In this document: positions 22,883 to 31,359 of the stretch, piece after piece
Layout of the letters: every line of letters begins with the position of its first letter
How positions within the stretch are numbered: the stretch's first letter is position 1
From: JAKLKS01 sp964370855
GTDB lineage: Bacteria; Planctomycetota; JAJSAM01; JAKLKS01
Direction of reading: 5' to 3'
NCBI GenBank assembly: GCA_964370855.1
Contig: CAYJMF010000011.1
Coordinates: forward strand, 1 to 64,000
DNA: 64,000 nucleotides
Notes under the pieces: generated by a model
Told to the model about the DNA's origin: nothing
The model's input: only the letters and a program-made list of their open reading frames with translations
Databases searched by the model: none
Program-made: the position numbers and the translations under genes

Positions 22883-23875
22883 GTGCCCCGCATCCCGATC
22901 CCGCCGCTCCCCGCGGCGGCCCTGCTCGCCCTGGCCGCCCTCCTCGCCGCGGTGCCCCTCCGGCCCGCCTCCGCCGAGGAGCCGCCGAAACCCGCCCCCG
23001 ACAGGCCCGGCGCCGAGGAGGCGCCTCCCGCCAGGGTGGAGAACGTCCCCGACGCCGCGGCGAAGACCGCCCTCGAGACCTTCGTCCGGGAGTTCGACAC
23101 GGAGGACCTCGACTACCAGATCGACGCCGTCCGCCGCCTCCGCAAGGTCGTGCACCCGACCGTCGCCGATCGCCTCCTCGAACTCGCCCTCTCCGAGGAT
23201 CCGAAGGTCCACCTCCTCGTGAAGGGGGAGGGTTTCCGCGGCCTCCGCTTCCAGAAGACCTCCGCGAAGGTCGTCGCCGCGAAGGTCGCCCGCTGGCTCG
23301 GCGAGGCGGCGAGGGTGAACGCGAAGAAGAAGGCACGGGGAGACTACGGCGTCCTCGTGGACCCGAAGACCGGGGACGTGGACACCGAGTCCCCCGAGGG
23401 CCAGGCGGCGCTCCGCACCAAGCGGGACCGGGGGAAGATGCTGGCCGAGGCCGTCAAGCTCGTGCGGGACCTCGAGTACCGCGACGCGAAGAGCGTGGAG
23501 GTCTTCACGGAGTTCCTCTCCGACGGCAACGACGACCTCGTGGCCCTCGTGCTCCAGTCCTTCGGCGCGTGGAAGGAGTGGTCGGTCCTCCCGGAGCTCG
23601 CCGACATGTTCGACATCTACCCCGAGCCCGACTCCTTCGAGACGGGCAGCGTCTCCGTGGACACGGGCGCGTCGGGGAGCACCGACCAGCAGGCCGCCAA
23701 GCGCCGCTGGATGGCGAAGTTCGGCGACCCCGACCGCAGGCGCGCCCGTCCCGTCGTCCACCGCGCGCTGATGGCCGCCCTCAAGGCGATCACCGGGGAG
23801 GAGTTCAAGACGCCGCGGGACCTCCGGGAGTACATGAAGAGGCCGGAGGTGAAGCGGAGGATCAAGGGCCGGTAG
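22883..23875 (+). CDS. Exported HEAT-like hypothetical protein
   Basis: A 330-residue protein with a signal peptide (residues 1 to about 32, ending RPASAEE), a Pro-rich linker, and a helical body of HEAT-like repeats (DYQIDAVRRLRKVVHPTVADRLLELAL; DDLVALVLQSFGAW). The last third contains the ITGEEFKTPRDLREYM segment, resembling the ITGE(x)F motif in the HEAT proteins at 9.1-14.4 kb. I chose the GTG at 22883 because GGGAGG lies 6-8 nt upstream and the signal then starts at residue 1. It is probably periplasmic; function unknown. Confidence 0.82.
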   Translation: MPRIPIPPLPAAALLALAALLAAVPLRPASAEEPPKPAPDRPGAEEAPPARVENVPDAAAKTALETFVREFDTEDLDYQIDAVRRLRKVVHPTVADRLLELALSEDPKVHLLVKGEGFRGLRFQKTSAKVVAAKVARWLGEAARVNAKKKARGDYGVLVDPKTGDVDTESPEGQAALRTKRDRGKMLAEAVKLVRDLEYRDAKSVEVFTEFLSDGNDDLVALVLQSFGAWKEWSVLPELADMFDIYPEPDSFETGSVSVDTGASGSTDQQAAKRRWMAKFGDPDRRRARPVVHRALMAALKAITGEEFKTPRDLREYMKRPEVKRRIKGR

Positions 23876-24016
23876 GAACGGGCGGGGAACGCGCGGAACC
23901 CGCGGAACCGACGGAACTCCGAGGACTGCCCGGCTCCCCCCCCTCCCCCTGGGGCAGGGAACCCGCCCCCCCCCGTCCGGGGCTCGAAGGGTGGTCCAGC
24001 GGGCGCCTCTAGCAAC

Positions 24017-24078
24017 GCGCCCGTTTCGAGAGGGTCCGGTCCGATCCTCTCCGGACCGGACCCTCTCGAAACGGGCGC
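24017..24078. repeat. Perfect 27-bp inverted repeat hairpin
   Basis: Arms 24017-24043 and 24052-24078 are perfect reverse complements around an 8-nt loop, beginning GCGCCCGTTTCGAGAGGG. It is followed at 24083-24101 by a second hairpin with an 8-bp GC stem and GAA loop. It lies between convergent genes, so a terminator or REP-like element is possible. The rest of 23876-24226 is the assembly gap and low-complexity sequence. Confidence 0.75.
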
Positions 24079-24119
24079 AACCGCGCCGCCGAAGGCGGCG
24101 CGGAAGGTTCTGGGCGGCG

Positions 24120-24129
24120 NNNNNNNNNN
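24120..24129. other. Assembly gap 1 with C-rich flank
   Basis: Ten Ns followed by about 60 bases of nearly pure C. The same 20-base stretch GCGGAAGGTTCTGGGCGGCG stands on both sides (24100-24119 and about 24191-24210), so the contigs probably overlap and the C-tract is likely a sequencing artefact. Confidence 0.8.
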
Positions 24130-24226
24130 CCCCCCCCCCCCCCCCCCACCCCCACCCCCCCCGGCCCCCCCCGCGCCCCCCGCCCCCCCGCGCGGAAGGT
24201 TCTGGGCGGCGGAACCCGCCCTCCCC

Positions 24227-25888
24227 TCACCCCCCCTTCCCGCCCTCCACCTCCGTCAGCACCTCGTCCATCACCCTCAGCGCCTCGTCCAGTTCCCGCA
24301 CCAGGGTGTCCGCGAGGAACAGGATCCGCAGCCTCGACACCTCCCCGGAGGACCCGCAGCCGAGGAGCTTCAATCCCCGCGTCCAGCCGACCCGGATGAT
24401 GTCGGCGCGGCGGCGGACGGAGAGGCCGACCATCAGCCCGCGCTGGTCGAAGCCCTTCACGAGGTCCTCGTGGCCCTTCCGGAGCCGCTCGAGCCCCGCG
24501 GCCAGGTACTTCCCCTTGACGGCGCAGTTCTCCATGTAGGGGAGCCCGGCGAGGACGGGGTCCTCGAAATGCAGAAGCGTGTCGAGGACCGCCCACGCCC
24601 AGTGGGTGTCGAAGAGCTTCCCGCCGCCCCACGTGTTGGAGTGCCAGCCCCCGTGGAAGTGCTTCGCGTGCTCCGCGCGGACGAGGGTCATGCCGACCAC
24701 CATCCCCTTGGCCAGGGCGATGGCGTCGGGCTCGATGCCGAGCTGCTGCGAGAAGAAGAGGGTCCCCGTGCGGCCGAAGCTCTGGACCTCGTCGGCGACG
24801 AGGAGCCCCCCGTTGTCGTGCACCACCTTCGCGATCCCCCGGAACCACGCCGGGTCCCCGGGGAGGTACCCGCCCTCCCCCTGGAAGGGCTCGGCGATGA
24901 AGCCGGCGAAGAGGTCCCGTGGGATGCGCCCCGCCTCGACGACGGCGCGGACGCCGCCGGGGGCGGCGAGGATCTCCCTGACGGGGCGGGGATCGATCAG
25001 GTCCGCGAGGTCCGAGGGCGCCCCGTTGAAGGGGATCCTGCGGATCCAGCGCACCTGGGGGAAGCCCGCCCGCTGCGCCTTCTTGCTCGTGGTGAAGTGG
25101 AGCGCGCCGAGGGTGCGCCCGTGGAAGGCGTGCCAGCAGCCCACCATGAAGAACGGGTAGTCGGCCAGCAGCGGCTCCGGCCGGCTCGTGTCGGAGTCCA
25201 TCTCGGGGACGCGGGGGATGCCGAGGTCCTTCGCGACCTTCTCCAGCGTCTCGAAGCCGTGGGCCTCGAGGAAGCGCTTGTACTTCACCTGCCACGCCGT
25301 CTTGAGGGCCGCCTCCACGGCCTCCGCCCCGGAGTTGGAGAGGAAGACCTTCCACGCCCCGGTCCCGGGGAAGGCGGCGGCCGTCGCGCCCGCGGCGAGC
25401 CCCGCGAGGTCCTGGGGCGTGTGGATCCCCTCCACCCCCTCGGCGCGGACGAGGTAGTCGTCGGTGTTGATCTCGCGGTGGGTGAGGAGGTCGAAGTCCG
25501 CGAGGCGGCGGATCTCCTCCCGGATGCGCGGGTGGGAGGGGTCGAGGATCTTCTGCGCCACGGCGAGGTAGAGGTCCATGTAGACGCCGGCGCCGCAGCG
25601 GACGAAGGGGCCGCTGAGCGGCCACCCGAGCTCCAGCACGGGGGAATCCGGCGACAGGGTCGTCGTCACGATGACCGACGCGTGGCTCTTCCGCGCCTCG
25701 CGGTGGTAGTCGGTCTCGATGGGGCCGTCGAGGCGGACGACGGCGTTCCCGCGGTTGAGCTTCTTCCCGCGGACGACGACGTCCTTCACGAGGCGGTACC
25801 GCTTCCTCTCGGCGGCGAGGTCGTAGCCGTCGATGACGGTGGGGAGGCCGGCGGGTGCCGCCTTGGAGGCTCGGGCTCGGGTGGTCAT
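24227..25888 (-). CDS. Class III PLP-dependent aminotransferase
   Basis: A 553-residue class III (ornithine/GABA/lysine-type) aminotransferase. The glycine loop SNSGAEAVEAALK binds the PLP phosphate; CWHAFHGRTLGALH provides the ring-stacking aromatic; LLVADEVQSFGRTGTLFF holds the cofactor Asp; and the Schiff-base lysine is Lys394 in ALAKGM. It is about 100 residues longer than typical 430-residue family members, mainly at the N-terminus and around 180-240, resembling L-lysine 6-transaminase-type proteins. Its substrate cannot be assigned. CACAAT lies 6 nt before the ATG, again suggesting a leaderless start. Confidence 0.88.
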   Translation of the reverse strand: MTTRARASKAAPAGLPTVIDGYDLAAERKRYRLVKDVVVRGKKLNRGNAVVRLDGPIETDYHREARKSHASVIVTTTLSPDSPVLELGWPLSGPFVRCGAGVYMDLYLAVAQKILDPSHPRIREEIRRLADFDLLTHREINTDDYLVRAEGVEGIHTPQDLAGLAAGATAAAFPGTGAWKVFLSNSGAEAVEAALKTAWQVKYKRFLEAHGFETLEKVAKDLGIPRVPEMDSDTSRPEPLLADYPFFMVGCWHAFHGRTLGALHFTTSKKAQRAGFPQVRWIRRIPFNGAPSDLADLIDPRPVREILAAPGGVRAVVEAGRIPRDLFAGFIAEPFQGEGGYLPGDPAWFRGIAKVVHDNGGLLVADEVQSFGRTGTLFFSQQLGIEPDAIALAKGMVVGMTLVRAEHAKHFHGGWHSNTWGGGKLFDTHWAWAVLDTLLHFEDPVLAGLPYMENCAVKGKYLAAGLERLRKGHEDLVKGFDQRGLMVGLSVRRRADIIRVGWTRGLKLLGCGSSGEVSRLRILFLADTLVRELDEALRVMDEVLTEVEGGKGG

Positions 25889-25952
25889 CCCCCGATTGTG
25901 GCCCGCCGGGGTCCGCGGGGCAAGGCGATGCGAAGCCGCCGGGGCGAGGCGG

Positions 25953-26534
25953 TCACTTGACGGAGGGCAGGGACGCCGCGGGAACGAAGTCCACCTCGTC
26001 GGCGCGGATGCGCCTCTCGCAGTAGTGGCAGCGGAGGCGGATGGGGTCCTCCGACTCCACCCGCACCCGCGGCGTCACGAGGTCGTGGTGGGTGATGCAG
26101 GAGGGGTTGGGGCAGAGGACGACCCCGTCGATGACCGTGGGGAGCTCGAGGGGGGTCTTCCGGACGACGCGGTAGTCCTCGATGGTGCAGACGGTGCCCC
26201 GGGGGGCGAGGAGCGCGATGCGGGCGAGCTCCGCCGCCGTGAGCTGGCGGTTCTCCATCTTGAGGATGTCCTTGCGGCGCATCTGGCGGCTGGGGAGGTT
26301 GAGCCCCACGGTGACGACCCCGTCGGCGGGGATCCCGAGGATGCCGAGGCAGCGGAGCGCCGACCCGGCGGAGAGGTGGTCCACGACGGTCCCGTTGCGG
26401 AGCTTGGCCACCCTCTGGGAGGGAGGGAGATCGGCGTCGGGGCCGGGCTCCGCCTTCGCGGGGCCGCCCTTGCGGCGCGCCGCCTTCCCCCCGGCCGCCT
26501 TCCCCCTCCCGGGCTTCCCGGAGGCGCGGCTCAC
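25953..26534 (-). CDS. pyrI: Aspartate carbamoyltransferase regulatory chain PyrI
   Basis: A 193-residue PyrI. It binds the effector nucleotides CTP/ATP and bridges PyrB trimers through a zinc site. The allosteric domain begins QRVAKLRNGTVVDHL, with ALRCLGILGI, and the zinc domain has four cysteines, CPNPSC and CHYC. A Lys/Gly-rich extension of about 38 residues precedes the conserved part, which is longer than in E. coli PyrI (153 residues). The GTG start overlaps the pyrB stop (GTGA), so the order is pyrB-pyrI, as in enterobacteria. Confidence 0.95.
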   Translation of the reverse strand: MSRASGKPGRGKAAGGKAARRKGGPAKAEPGPDADLPPSQRVAKLRNGTVVDHLSAGSALRCLGILGIPADGVVTVGLNLPSRQMRRKDILKMENRQLTAAELARIALLAPRGTVCTIEDYRVVRKTPLELPTVIDGVVLCPNPSCITHHDLVTPRVRVESEDPIRLRCHYCERRIRADEVDFVPAASLPSVK

Positions 26535-27529
26535 GGCAGCACCCCGAGGAGCAGCGAGAGGAGGGCCTTGCGCACGACGACCCCGTTGTGGGCCTGGCGG
26601 AAGTAGAGGGCGCAGTCCATGGAGTCCACCTCGGGGTCGATCTCCCGCACCCGGGGAAGCGGGTGGAGGACGGAGAGGCGCTTCCCCGCCCCCTCCAGCG
26701 TCCCGCGGTCGATGCGGTAGGCGTTGCGGACCCGCTCGTACTCGAGGGGGTCGGGGAAGCGCTCCTGCTGTATGCGGGTCACGTAGAGGACGTCGAGGTC
26801 CTTGAGGGCGGCGCCGAGGTCCGCCGTCTGGACCGGCTTCGCGCCGGACTCCCGCAATTCGTCCATGATGGGGGAGGGGAGGCGCAGTTCGACGGGGGAG
26901 ATGAGGGTGAGCTGGTTCCCCATGGCCGCCGCCGCCGTCACGAGGGCGTGGGCGGCGCGACCGTACTTGAGGTCCCCGAGGAACCCGATGTTGAGGCCGG
27001 ACACCTTCCCCTGGGCCTCGCGGATGGTGTAGAGGTCGATGAAGGTCTGCGTGGGGTGCTGGTTGGAGCCGTCCCCCCCGTTGATGACGGGGAGCCGCGT
27101 CGCCTCCGCCGCCACGCGGGCCGCCCCCTCGCGGGGGTGGCGGATGACGATGGCGTCGCAGTAGCCCTCCACCACGCGCACGGTGTCGTGGAGGCTCTCC
27201 CCCTTGGCCGCGGAGGAGACCCCGGCGTCGGCGAAGCCGATGGTGTTGCCGCCGAGGCGCTTCATGGCGGTCTCGAAGGAGAGCCGCGTGCGCGTGGAGG
27301 GCTCGAAGAAGAGCGTCGCCAGGACCTTTCCGCGGAGGAGGCCCATGTCGTCGGAGGCGCGGTCGTCGGAGGCGCGGTCGTCGGAGGCGCGGTCGCCGGC
27401 GGCGCGGCCCGCGAAGAGGGACGCGGCGTCGAGGACGAAGAGGATCTCCTCCCGGGTGAAATCGCGGGTCGAGAGGATGTCGCGCCCCTTGAAGCGATCC
27501 ACGAGCGCGGGGTCGAGGGCGGGGGTCAT
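26531..27529 (-). CDS. pyrB: Aspartate carbamoyltransferase catalytic chain PyrB
   Basis: PyrB (332 residues) joins carbamoyl phosphate and aspartate in pyrimidine synthesis. The carbamoyl-phosphate loop is EPSTRTRLSFE, followed by GESLHDT, VIRHP, NGGDGSNQHPTQT, and the aspartate-binding HPLPR(V)REID motif. An odd low-complexity segment, ASDDRASDDRASDD, sits at about residues 46-60 before the conserved GLLRGKVL strand; it is encoded by a perfect 15-bp tandem repeat. The ATG at 27529 follows a TACACT about 27 nt upstream. It is coupled to pyrI. Confidence 0.95.
   Translation of the reverse strand: MTPALDPALVDRFKGRDILSTRDFTREEILFVLDAASLFAGRAAGDRASDDRASDDRASDDMGLLRGKVLATLFFEPSTRTRLSFETAMKRLGGNTIGFADAGVSSAAKGESLHDTVRVVEGYCDAIVIRHPREGAARVAAEATRLPVINGGDGSNQHPTQTFIDLYTIREAQGKVSGLNIGFLGDLKYGRAAHALVTAAAAMGNQLTLISPVELRLPSPIMDELRESGAKPVQTADLGAALKDLDVLYVTRIQQERFPDPLEYERVRNAYRIDRGTLEGAGKRLSVLHPLPRVREIDPEVDSMDCALYFRQAHNGVVVRKALLSLLLGVLP
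27348..27392. repeat. 15-bp tandem repeat inside pyrB
   Basis: Three perfect copies of TCGTCGGAGGCGCGG, with a fourth degenerate copy up to 27407, encode repeated five-residue units (ASDDR). Being in multiples of three it keeps the frame; copy number could vary between strains. Confidence 0.9.
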
Positions 27530-27648
27530 CACGGCTGGGTTCCTCGGGGGCCGCGAGAGTGTAGCCTCCCCGCGGGAGCCGGGGAAGGGTTTCGGTGCTC
27601 TCCGGCGACGGGAGTCACTGCCCGGGCGTTGCACGCCTCCGGCGCGCG

Positions 27649-27700
27649 GCTCCCGACGGGGGAGCATCGGGAACGGATCCGATGCTCCCCCGTCGGGAGC
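27649..27700. repeat. Perfect 22-bp inverted repeat hairpin
   Basis: Arms 27649-27670 and 27679-27700 match perfectly around the loop GAACGGAT; the arm starts GCTCCCGACGGGGGAGC. It lies in the 267-bp space between pyrB (start) and the FHA kinase (stop), both on the minus strand. It could be a terminator, or a REP-like element. No other copy is evident in the window. Confidence 0.75.
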
Positions 27701-27760
27701 GCAGAGAGGAGGGAGGCGGCGGGATCGAACCTCCCGGAGGTTCAAGAGCGGGGGGAGCGC

Positions 27761-27797
27761 CCAACCCCGATGAATCGGGTCGGGTACCGTATACCCC
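27761..27797 (-). terminator. Conserved 3' hairpin after FHA-GAF kinase 1
   Basis: Third copy of the element seen at 8932 and 9096. On the minus strand it begins at the kinase stop codon TAG and continues GGGTATACGGTA, then the CCCGACCCGA stem with loop TTCA. Same position and orientation relative to its gene as the other copies. Confidence 0.6.
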
Positions 27798-29569
27798 TAC
27801 CTCTGCCCCGCCGCCGGGCGCCTGCGGCGCAGCGGGAGGCGGAGGACGAAGGTGGTCCCCTTGCCCATCTCCGTCCGGAAGGTGACCGTGCCGGAGTGCT
27901 CCTCCACGATCTTCCGGGTGAGGGCGAGGCCGAGGCCGGTCCCCTTGGAGCCCTTCGTGGAGAACATGAGGTCGAAGACCTTGTCGCGGGCCTCGGGGGG
28001 GATGCCCGTGCCCTGGTCGGCGATCTCCACCACCGCTGTGCCGTCCGGAGCCGGGTCGGGGTCGGACCTCGTGCGGAGGGTGATGGTCCGGCCGCCCCCC
28101 TCGGGGGTGGCGTCGATGGCGTTGCCGATCATGTTCATGATGCAGCGGGAGATGTTCTTCGGGTCGTAGTAGAAGGGGCCGATGGCGTAGTCCATCTCCT
28201 GCACGATCTCGATGCCCTTCTGGGCCGCCCTCTCCTTCAGCACCGTGGCGGCCTCGGCGACGGCCCCGTTGATGTCCATGTTGGCCCACTCGGGATCCCG
28301 CGCCTTGGAGTAGGAGAGCATGTCCATGACGAGGTCGCTGATGCTCTTGTGGGTCGACTTGAGGGTGTTCCAGGACTGCTGCGCCTCGGGGGAGGGGATG
28401 CCCTTGATGATGGCGTCGAGGATGAAGTCCCCCCCCTTCAGCGCCATCATGTAGTTCTTGATGTCGTGGGCGAGGCCGCTGACGACGAGGCCGATGGCGG
28501 CCATGCGCTCCGCCCGCGCCGCGTCCTGCGCCAGGCGCGAGTTCTCGAGCGCGATGCCCGCCTGGACGGCCATGGTGGTGAGGAGTTCGAGGTCGTCGTC
28601 GATGAAGGCGCCCCGGGCGATCTTGCTGTCCACGTAGATGGCGCCGAAGACCTCCGTCCGCCCGCGGATGGGCACGCACATGGCCGACCGGATCTGCTGC
28701 ATGATGATGGACGCGCCGGCCTTGAACCGGTCGTCGGCGGCGGCGTCGCTCGTGAGGAGGGAGACGCCGTCCTCCACGGCCCTCCGGAGGATGGTCTGGG
28801 AGACGGCGATCTCCACGGGGCCCCCGTCCCCGGTCCGGGTCACCTGGGCGATGAGCTGCCCCTTGTCCTTGATGAAGATGGCCCCCCGGTCCGCGGTCAC
28901 CACGTTGAAGATGTGATCCATGAGCCGCGCGAAGAAGATCTGCGGCTCGTTGGCGGTGGCGAGCACGGCGCCCACGGCGTGGAGGGTGGCGAGGTTCTTC
29001 TCCGCCTTGGAGAACTTGGCCAGGGCCGACTTCAGCATCTTCGGATCGATGGCCATGGACTTGTTCGTGTCGATGGAGGCGAAGACCGGCCCCGAGGCGG
29101 CCTCGTGGATGCTCACGCCGTGCCCCGGGGTGTCGATGCGGAGGTTCCCGGCGGGGACGTTCAGGGCCGGCGGCGGGGGGGGCGCCGGGACCCGGGGGGC
29201 GGCGGCCGGTGCGGCGACCTGGGCGGCGGACGCGGCGGGGGCCCGGGAGGCGGAGGTGTCCAGGGTCTCCGGGGCGGTCCGCACGGACCAGGAGGAGGAG
29301 CCCATCTCCACCGCGTCCCCGGTCCTGAGCGGCGTGGAGCCGTGGAGCTGGGTCCCGTTCACGAAGGTCCCGTTCTTGCTCTTGAGGTCCGTGAGGTGGG
29401 CCTGCCCGTCGCGGAGCTCCAGGCGCGCGTGGTAGGAGGACACCGCGGGATCGGCGAGGCAGAGGTCGTTGGCCGGGGCCCGGCCGATGGTCAGCGGACG
29501 GCCGGGCACGAGGGCCACGACGGCCCCCTGCCTCGGTCCCTTGCTGACGTTCACTTCGAAGGCGGGCAT
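27797..29569 (-). CDS. FHA-GAF sensor histidine kinase 1
   Basis: A 590-residue cytoplasmic histidine kinase without membrane segments. An N-terminal FHA domain (about 10-95: LTIGRAPANDL, SSYHARL, SKNGTFVNG) should bind phosphothreonine; a Pro/Ala-rich linker follows; a GAF domain (about 205-345) senses a small ligand; the phosphoacceptor is His368 in GLAHDIKN; the ATPase domain has NMIGNAIDATPEGGG, ADQGTGIP and KGTGLGLALTRKIV. There is no receiver domain or response regulator gene beside it. It is a tandem paralogue of the next gene upstream. GGAGG precedes the ATG. Confidence 0.92.
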   Translation of the reverse strand: MPAFEVNVSKGPRQGAVVALVPGRPLTIGRAPANDLCLADPAVSSYHARLELRDGQAHLTDLKSKNGTFVNGTQLHGSTPLRTGDAVEMGSSSWSVRTAPETLDTSASRAPAASAAQVAAPAAAPRVPAPPPPPALNVPAGNLRIDTPGHGVSIHEAASGPVFASIDTNKSMAIDPKMLKSALAKFSKAEKNLATLHAVGAVLATANEPQIFFARLMDHIFNVVTADRGAIFIKDKGQLIAQVTRTGDGGPVEIAVSQTILRRAVEDGVSLLTSDAAADDRFKAGASIIMQQIRSAMCVPIRGRTEVFGAIYVDSKIARGAFIDDDLELLTTMAVQAGIALENSRLAQDAARAERMAAIGLVVSGLAHDIKNYMMALKGGDFILDAIIKGIPSPEAQQSWNTLKSTHKSISDLVMDMLSYSKARDPEWANMDINGAVAEAATVLKERAAQKGIEIVQEMDYAIGPFYYDPKNISRCIMNMIGNAIDATPEGGGRTITLRTRSDPDPAPDGTAVVEIADQGTGIPPEARDKVFDLMFSTKGSKGTGLGLALTRKIVEEHSGTVTFRTEMGKGTTFVLRLPLRRRRPAAGQR

Positions 29570-29670
29570 TCGCTTCCTCCGCGGCCGGCGAAACGGCGAT
29601 TCTCCCGCCGCGGCCCCCCGGGGGTCAAGGACCGTGCCCGGGGGTCAATGGCCGTGGCGGGGACGGGGGA

Positions 29671-31338
29671 TCAGGAGGACTGCACCCGGGGAGCGGGCCT
29701 CTCGTCGTAGCGGGGGATCCTCACCAGGAAGGTCGTGCCCTCGTTGACCTCCGTGGTGAAGGTGACGGTCCCGCCGTGCTCCTCCACGATCTTGCGGGTG
29801 ACGGCGAGGCCGAGGCCGGTCCCCTTGGAGGACTTCGTCGAGTAGAAGAAGTCGAAGACCTTGTCCCGGGCCTCGGGGGGGATCCCCGCGCCGGTGTCGG
29901 ACACGTGGAACTCGATGGACTCGCCGTCCTCCCCGGGGGTCACCTTGAGGGAGACGGTGCCGCCGCCGGAGGTGGCGTCGAGCCCGTTGGAGGCCAGGTT
30001 CACGAGGCAGCGCTCCATGCCGCGGGGGTCGAGCCACCAGAGCCCGGCGCGGGGGTGCCTCTTGGCCTCGATGATGACGCCGCGAGCGTCGGCCTGCCGC
30101 TCCATGGCCTTCCCGGCGGAGCCGAGGATCTGGTTGGGATCCACGAGCTGCCAGTCGGGGTCCCGCGGGCGGCTGTAGGCGAGCATGTCCATGACGAGGT
30201 CGGAGATCCGCTTCTGGGAGTCCTTGAGCGAGGCCCAGGCCGTGAGGCCGTCGGTGCTCAGCTTCTCCTTCACCTCCGGCTCCACGAGGTCCTCCGCCAG
30301 GGAGATGCCCGCCATGTAGTTCTTGATGTCGTGGGCGAGGCCCGCGACGACGAGCCCGATGGCGGCCATGCGCTCGGCGTTGGCGGACTCCGCGGCGAGG
30401 CGGGCGTTCTCGTGGGCCAGGCCCGCCTGGGTGGCGACGGTGGTGAGGAGCTCGAGGTCCTCCTGCTCGAAGGCCTTGCCCGTGACCTTGGAGTCGAGGT
30501 AGAGGGCGCCCAGCACCCTCGTGCGGCCGCGGATGGGGGCGCACATGGCCGAGGAGATCTGGTGGAGGACGATGGACTCCTGGATCCCGACCCCGTCGGC
30601 GGCGTAGCCCGCCCCCGTGAGCACGGAGACCCCCTCGTCCACGGCCTTGCGGAGGACGGAGCGGCTGATGGAGAGGTTGGCGAGGGTCCCCCCCTTCGAG
30701 TCCCTCGCGTGGAGGGGGCGCATCTCCCCCCGCTCGAGGAGGAAGACGGCGCCGCGGTCGGCGGGGACGACCTCGAACATGAGGTCGAGGAGCCGGGGGA
30801 GGAACTCGGCGGGCTCTCGGTTGTCGGAGAGGACGCGGCCCGCGGCGTAGACGACGGCCAGGTTCTTCTCGGCCCGGCCGAAGCCGGTGATGGCGGTCTT
30901 GATGGCCCCCGGGTCGATGGCCACGGTCTTGACGGTCTCGATGGCCGCCTTGACGAGGTTCTGGTCGGGGCGGTCGGAGAGCTCCACGGCCGTGGAGGAG
31001 GTCTCGTGGATCACGAGGAGGCAGTTGCCGATGCCCACCTGGTCGTCGTTGCGCAGGACGACGGAGCCGGAGACGGGGTTGCCGTTGAGGAAGGTGTGGT
31101 TCTTCGAGTTGAGGTCCGTGAGGACGAAGTGGCCGCCCTCGGGGGTGATGCGGGCGTGGTGGGAGGAGACGAGCCGGTCCTGCAGGGTCAGGTCGTTGGA
31201 GTGGCCCCGGCCGATGGTGAAGGGCCTCTCGGCGGAAAGCCCGATGGACTTGCCCTTCCCCGGTCCGCTGACGATCCTGATCTCGATGCTCTGCAAGTCG
31301 GGCCCCCCCGGTGCCGTCGGTCGCGTGGACTGTACCAC
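29671..31338 (-). CDS. FHA-GAF sensor histidine kinase 2
   Basis: A 555-residue paralogue of its neighbour with the same order: FHA (about 18-105: FTIGRGHSNDL, SSHHARI, SKNHTFLNG), GAF (about 170-310), His336 in GLAHDIKNYM, and ATPase motifs NLASNGLDATSGGG, SDTGAGIP, KGTGLGLAVTRKIV. In the FHA core the usual NGT becomes NHT, which may weaken phosphothreonine binding. The start is a GTG at 31338; a TTG about 14 codons later is possible. An inverted repeat element begins 22 bp upstream of the start and must contain or displace its promoter. Confidence 0.9.
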   Translation of the reverse strand: MVQSTRPTAPGGPDLQSIEIRIVSGPGKGKSIGLSAERPFTIGRGHSNDLTLQDRLVSSHHARITPEGGHFVLTDLNSKNHTFLNGNPVSGSVVLRNDDQVGIGNCLLVIHETSSTAVELSDRPDQNLVKAAIETVKTVAIDPGAIKTAITGFGRAEKNLAVVYAAGRVLSDNREPAEFLPRLLDLMFEVVPADRGAVFLLERGEMRPLHARDSKGGTLANLSISRSVLRKAVDEGVSVLTGAGYAADGVGIQESIVLHQISSAMCAPIRGRTRVLGALYLDSKVTGKAFEQEDLELLTTVATQAGLAHENARLAAESANAERMAAIGLVVAGLAHDIKNYMAGISLAEDLVEPEVKEKLSTDGLTAWASLKDSQKRISDLVMDMLAYSRPRDPDWQLVDPNQILGSAGKAMERQADARGVIIEAKRHPRAGLWWLDPRGMERCLVNLASNGLDATSGGGTVSLKVTPGEDGESIEFHVSDTGAGIPPEARDKVFDFFYSTKSSKGTGLGLAVTRKIVEEHGGTVTFTTEVNEGTTFLVRIPRYDERPAPRVQSS

Positions 31339-31359
31339 CCCGGCTCGGCGCGATGAAGC

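Noticed and set aside
24130..24190. Poly-C tract as a possible biological low-complexity repeat.
   Set aside because: It borders an N gap and lies between duplicated strings, so an assembly or sequencing artefact is more likely.
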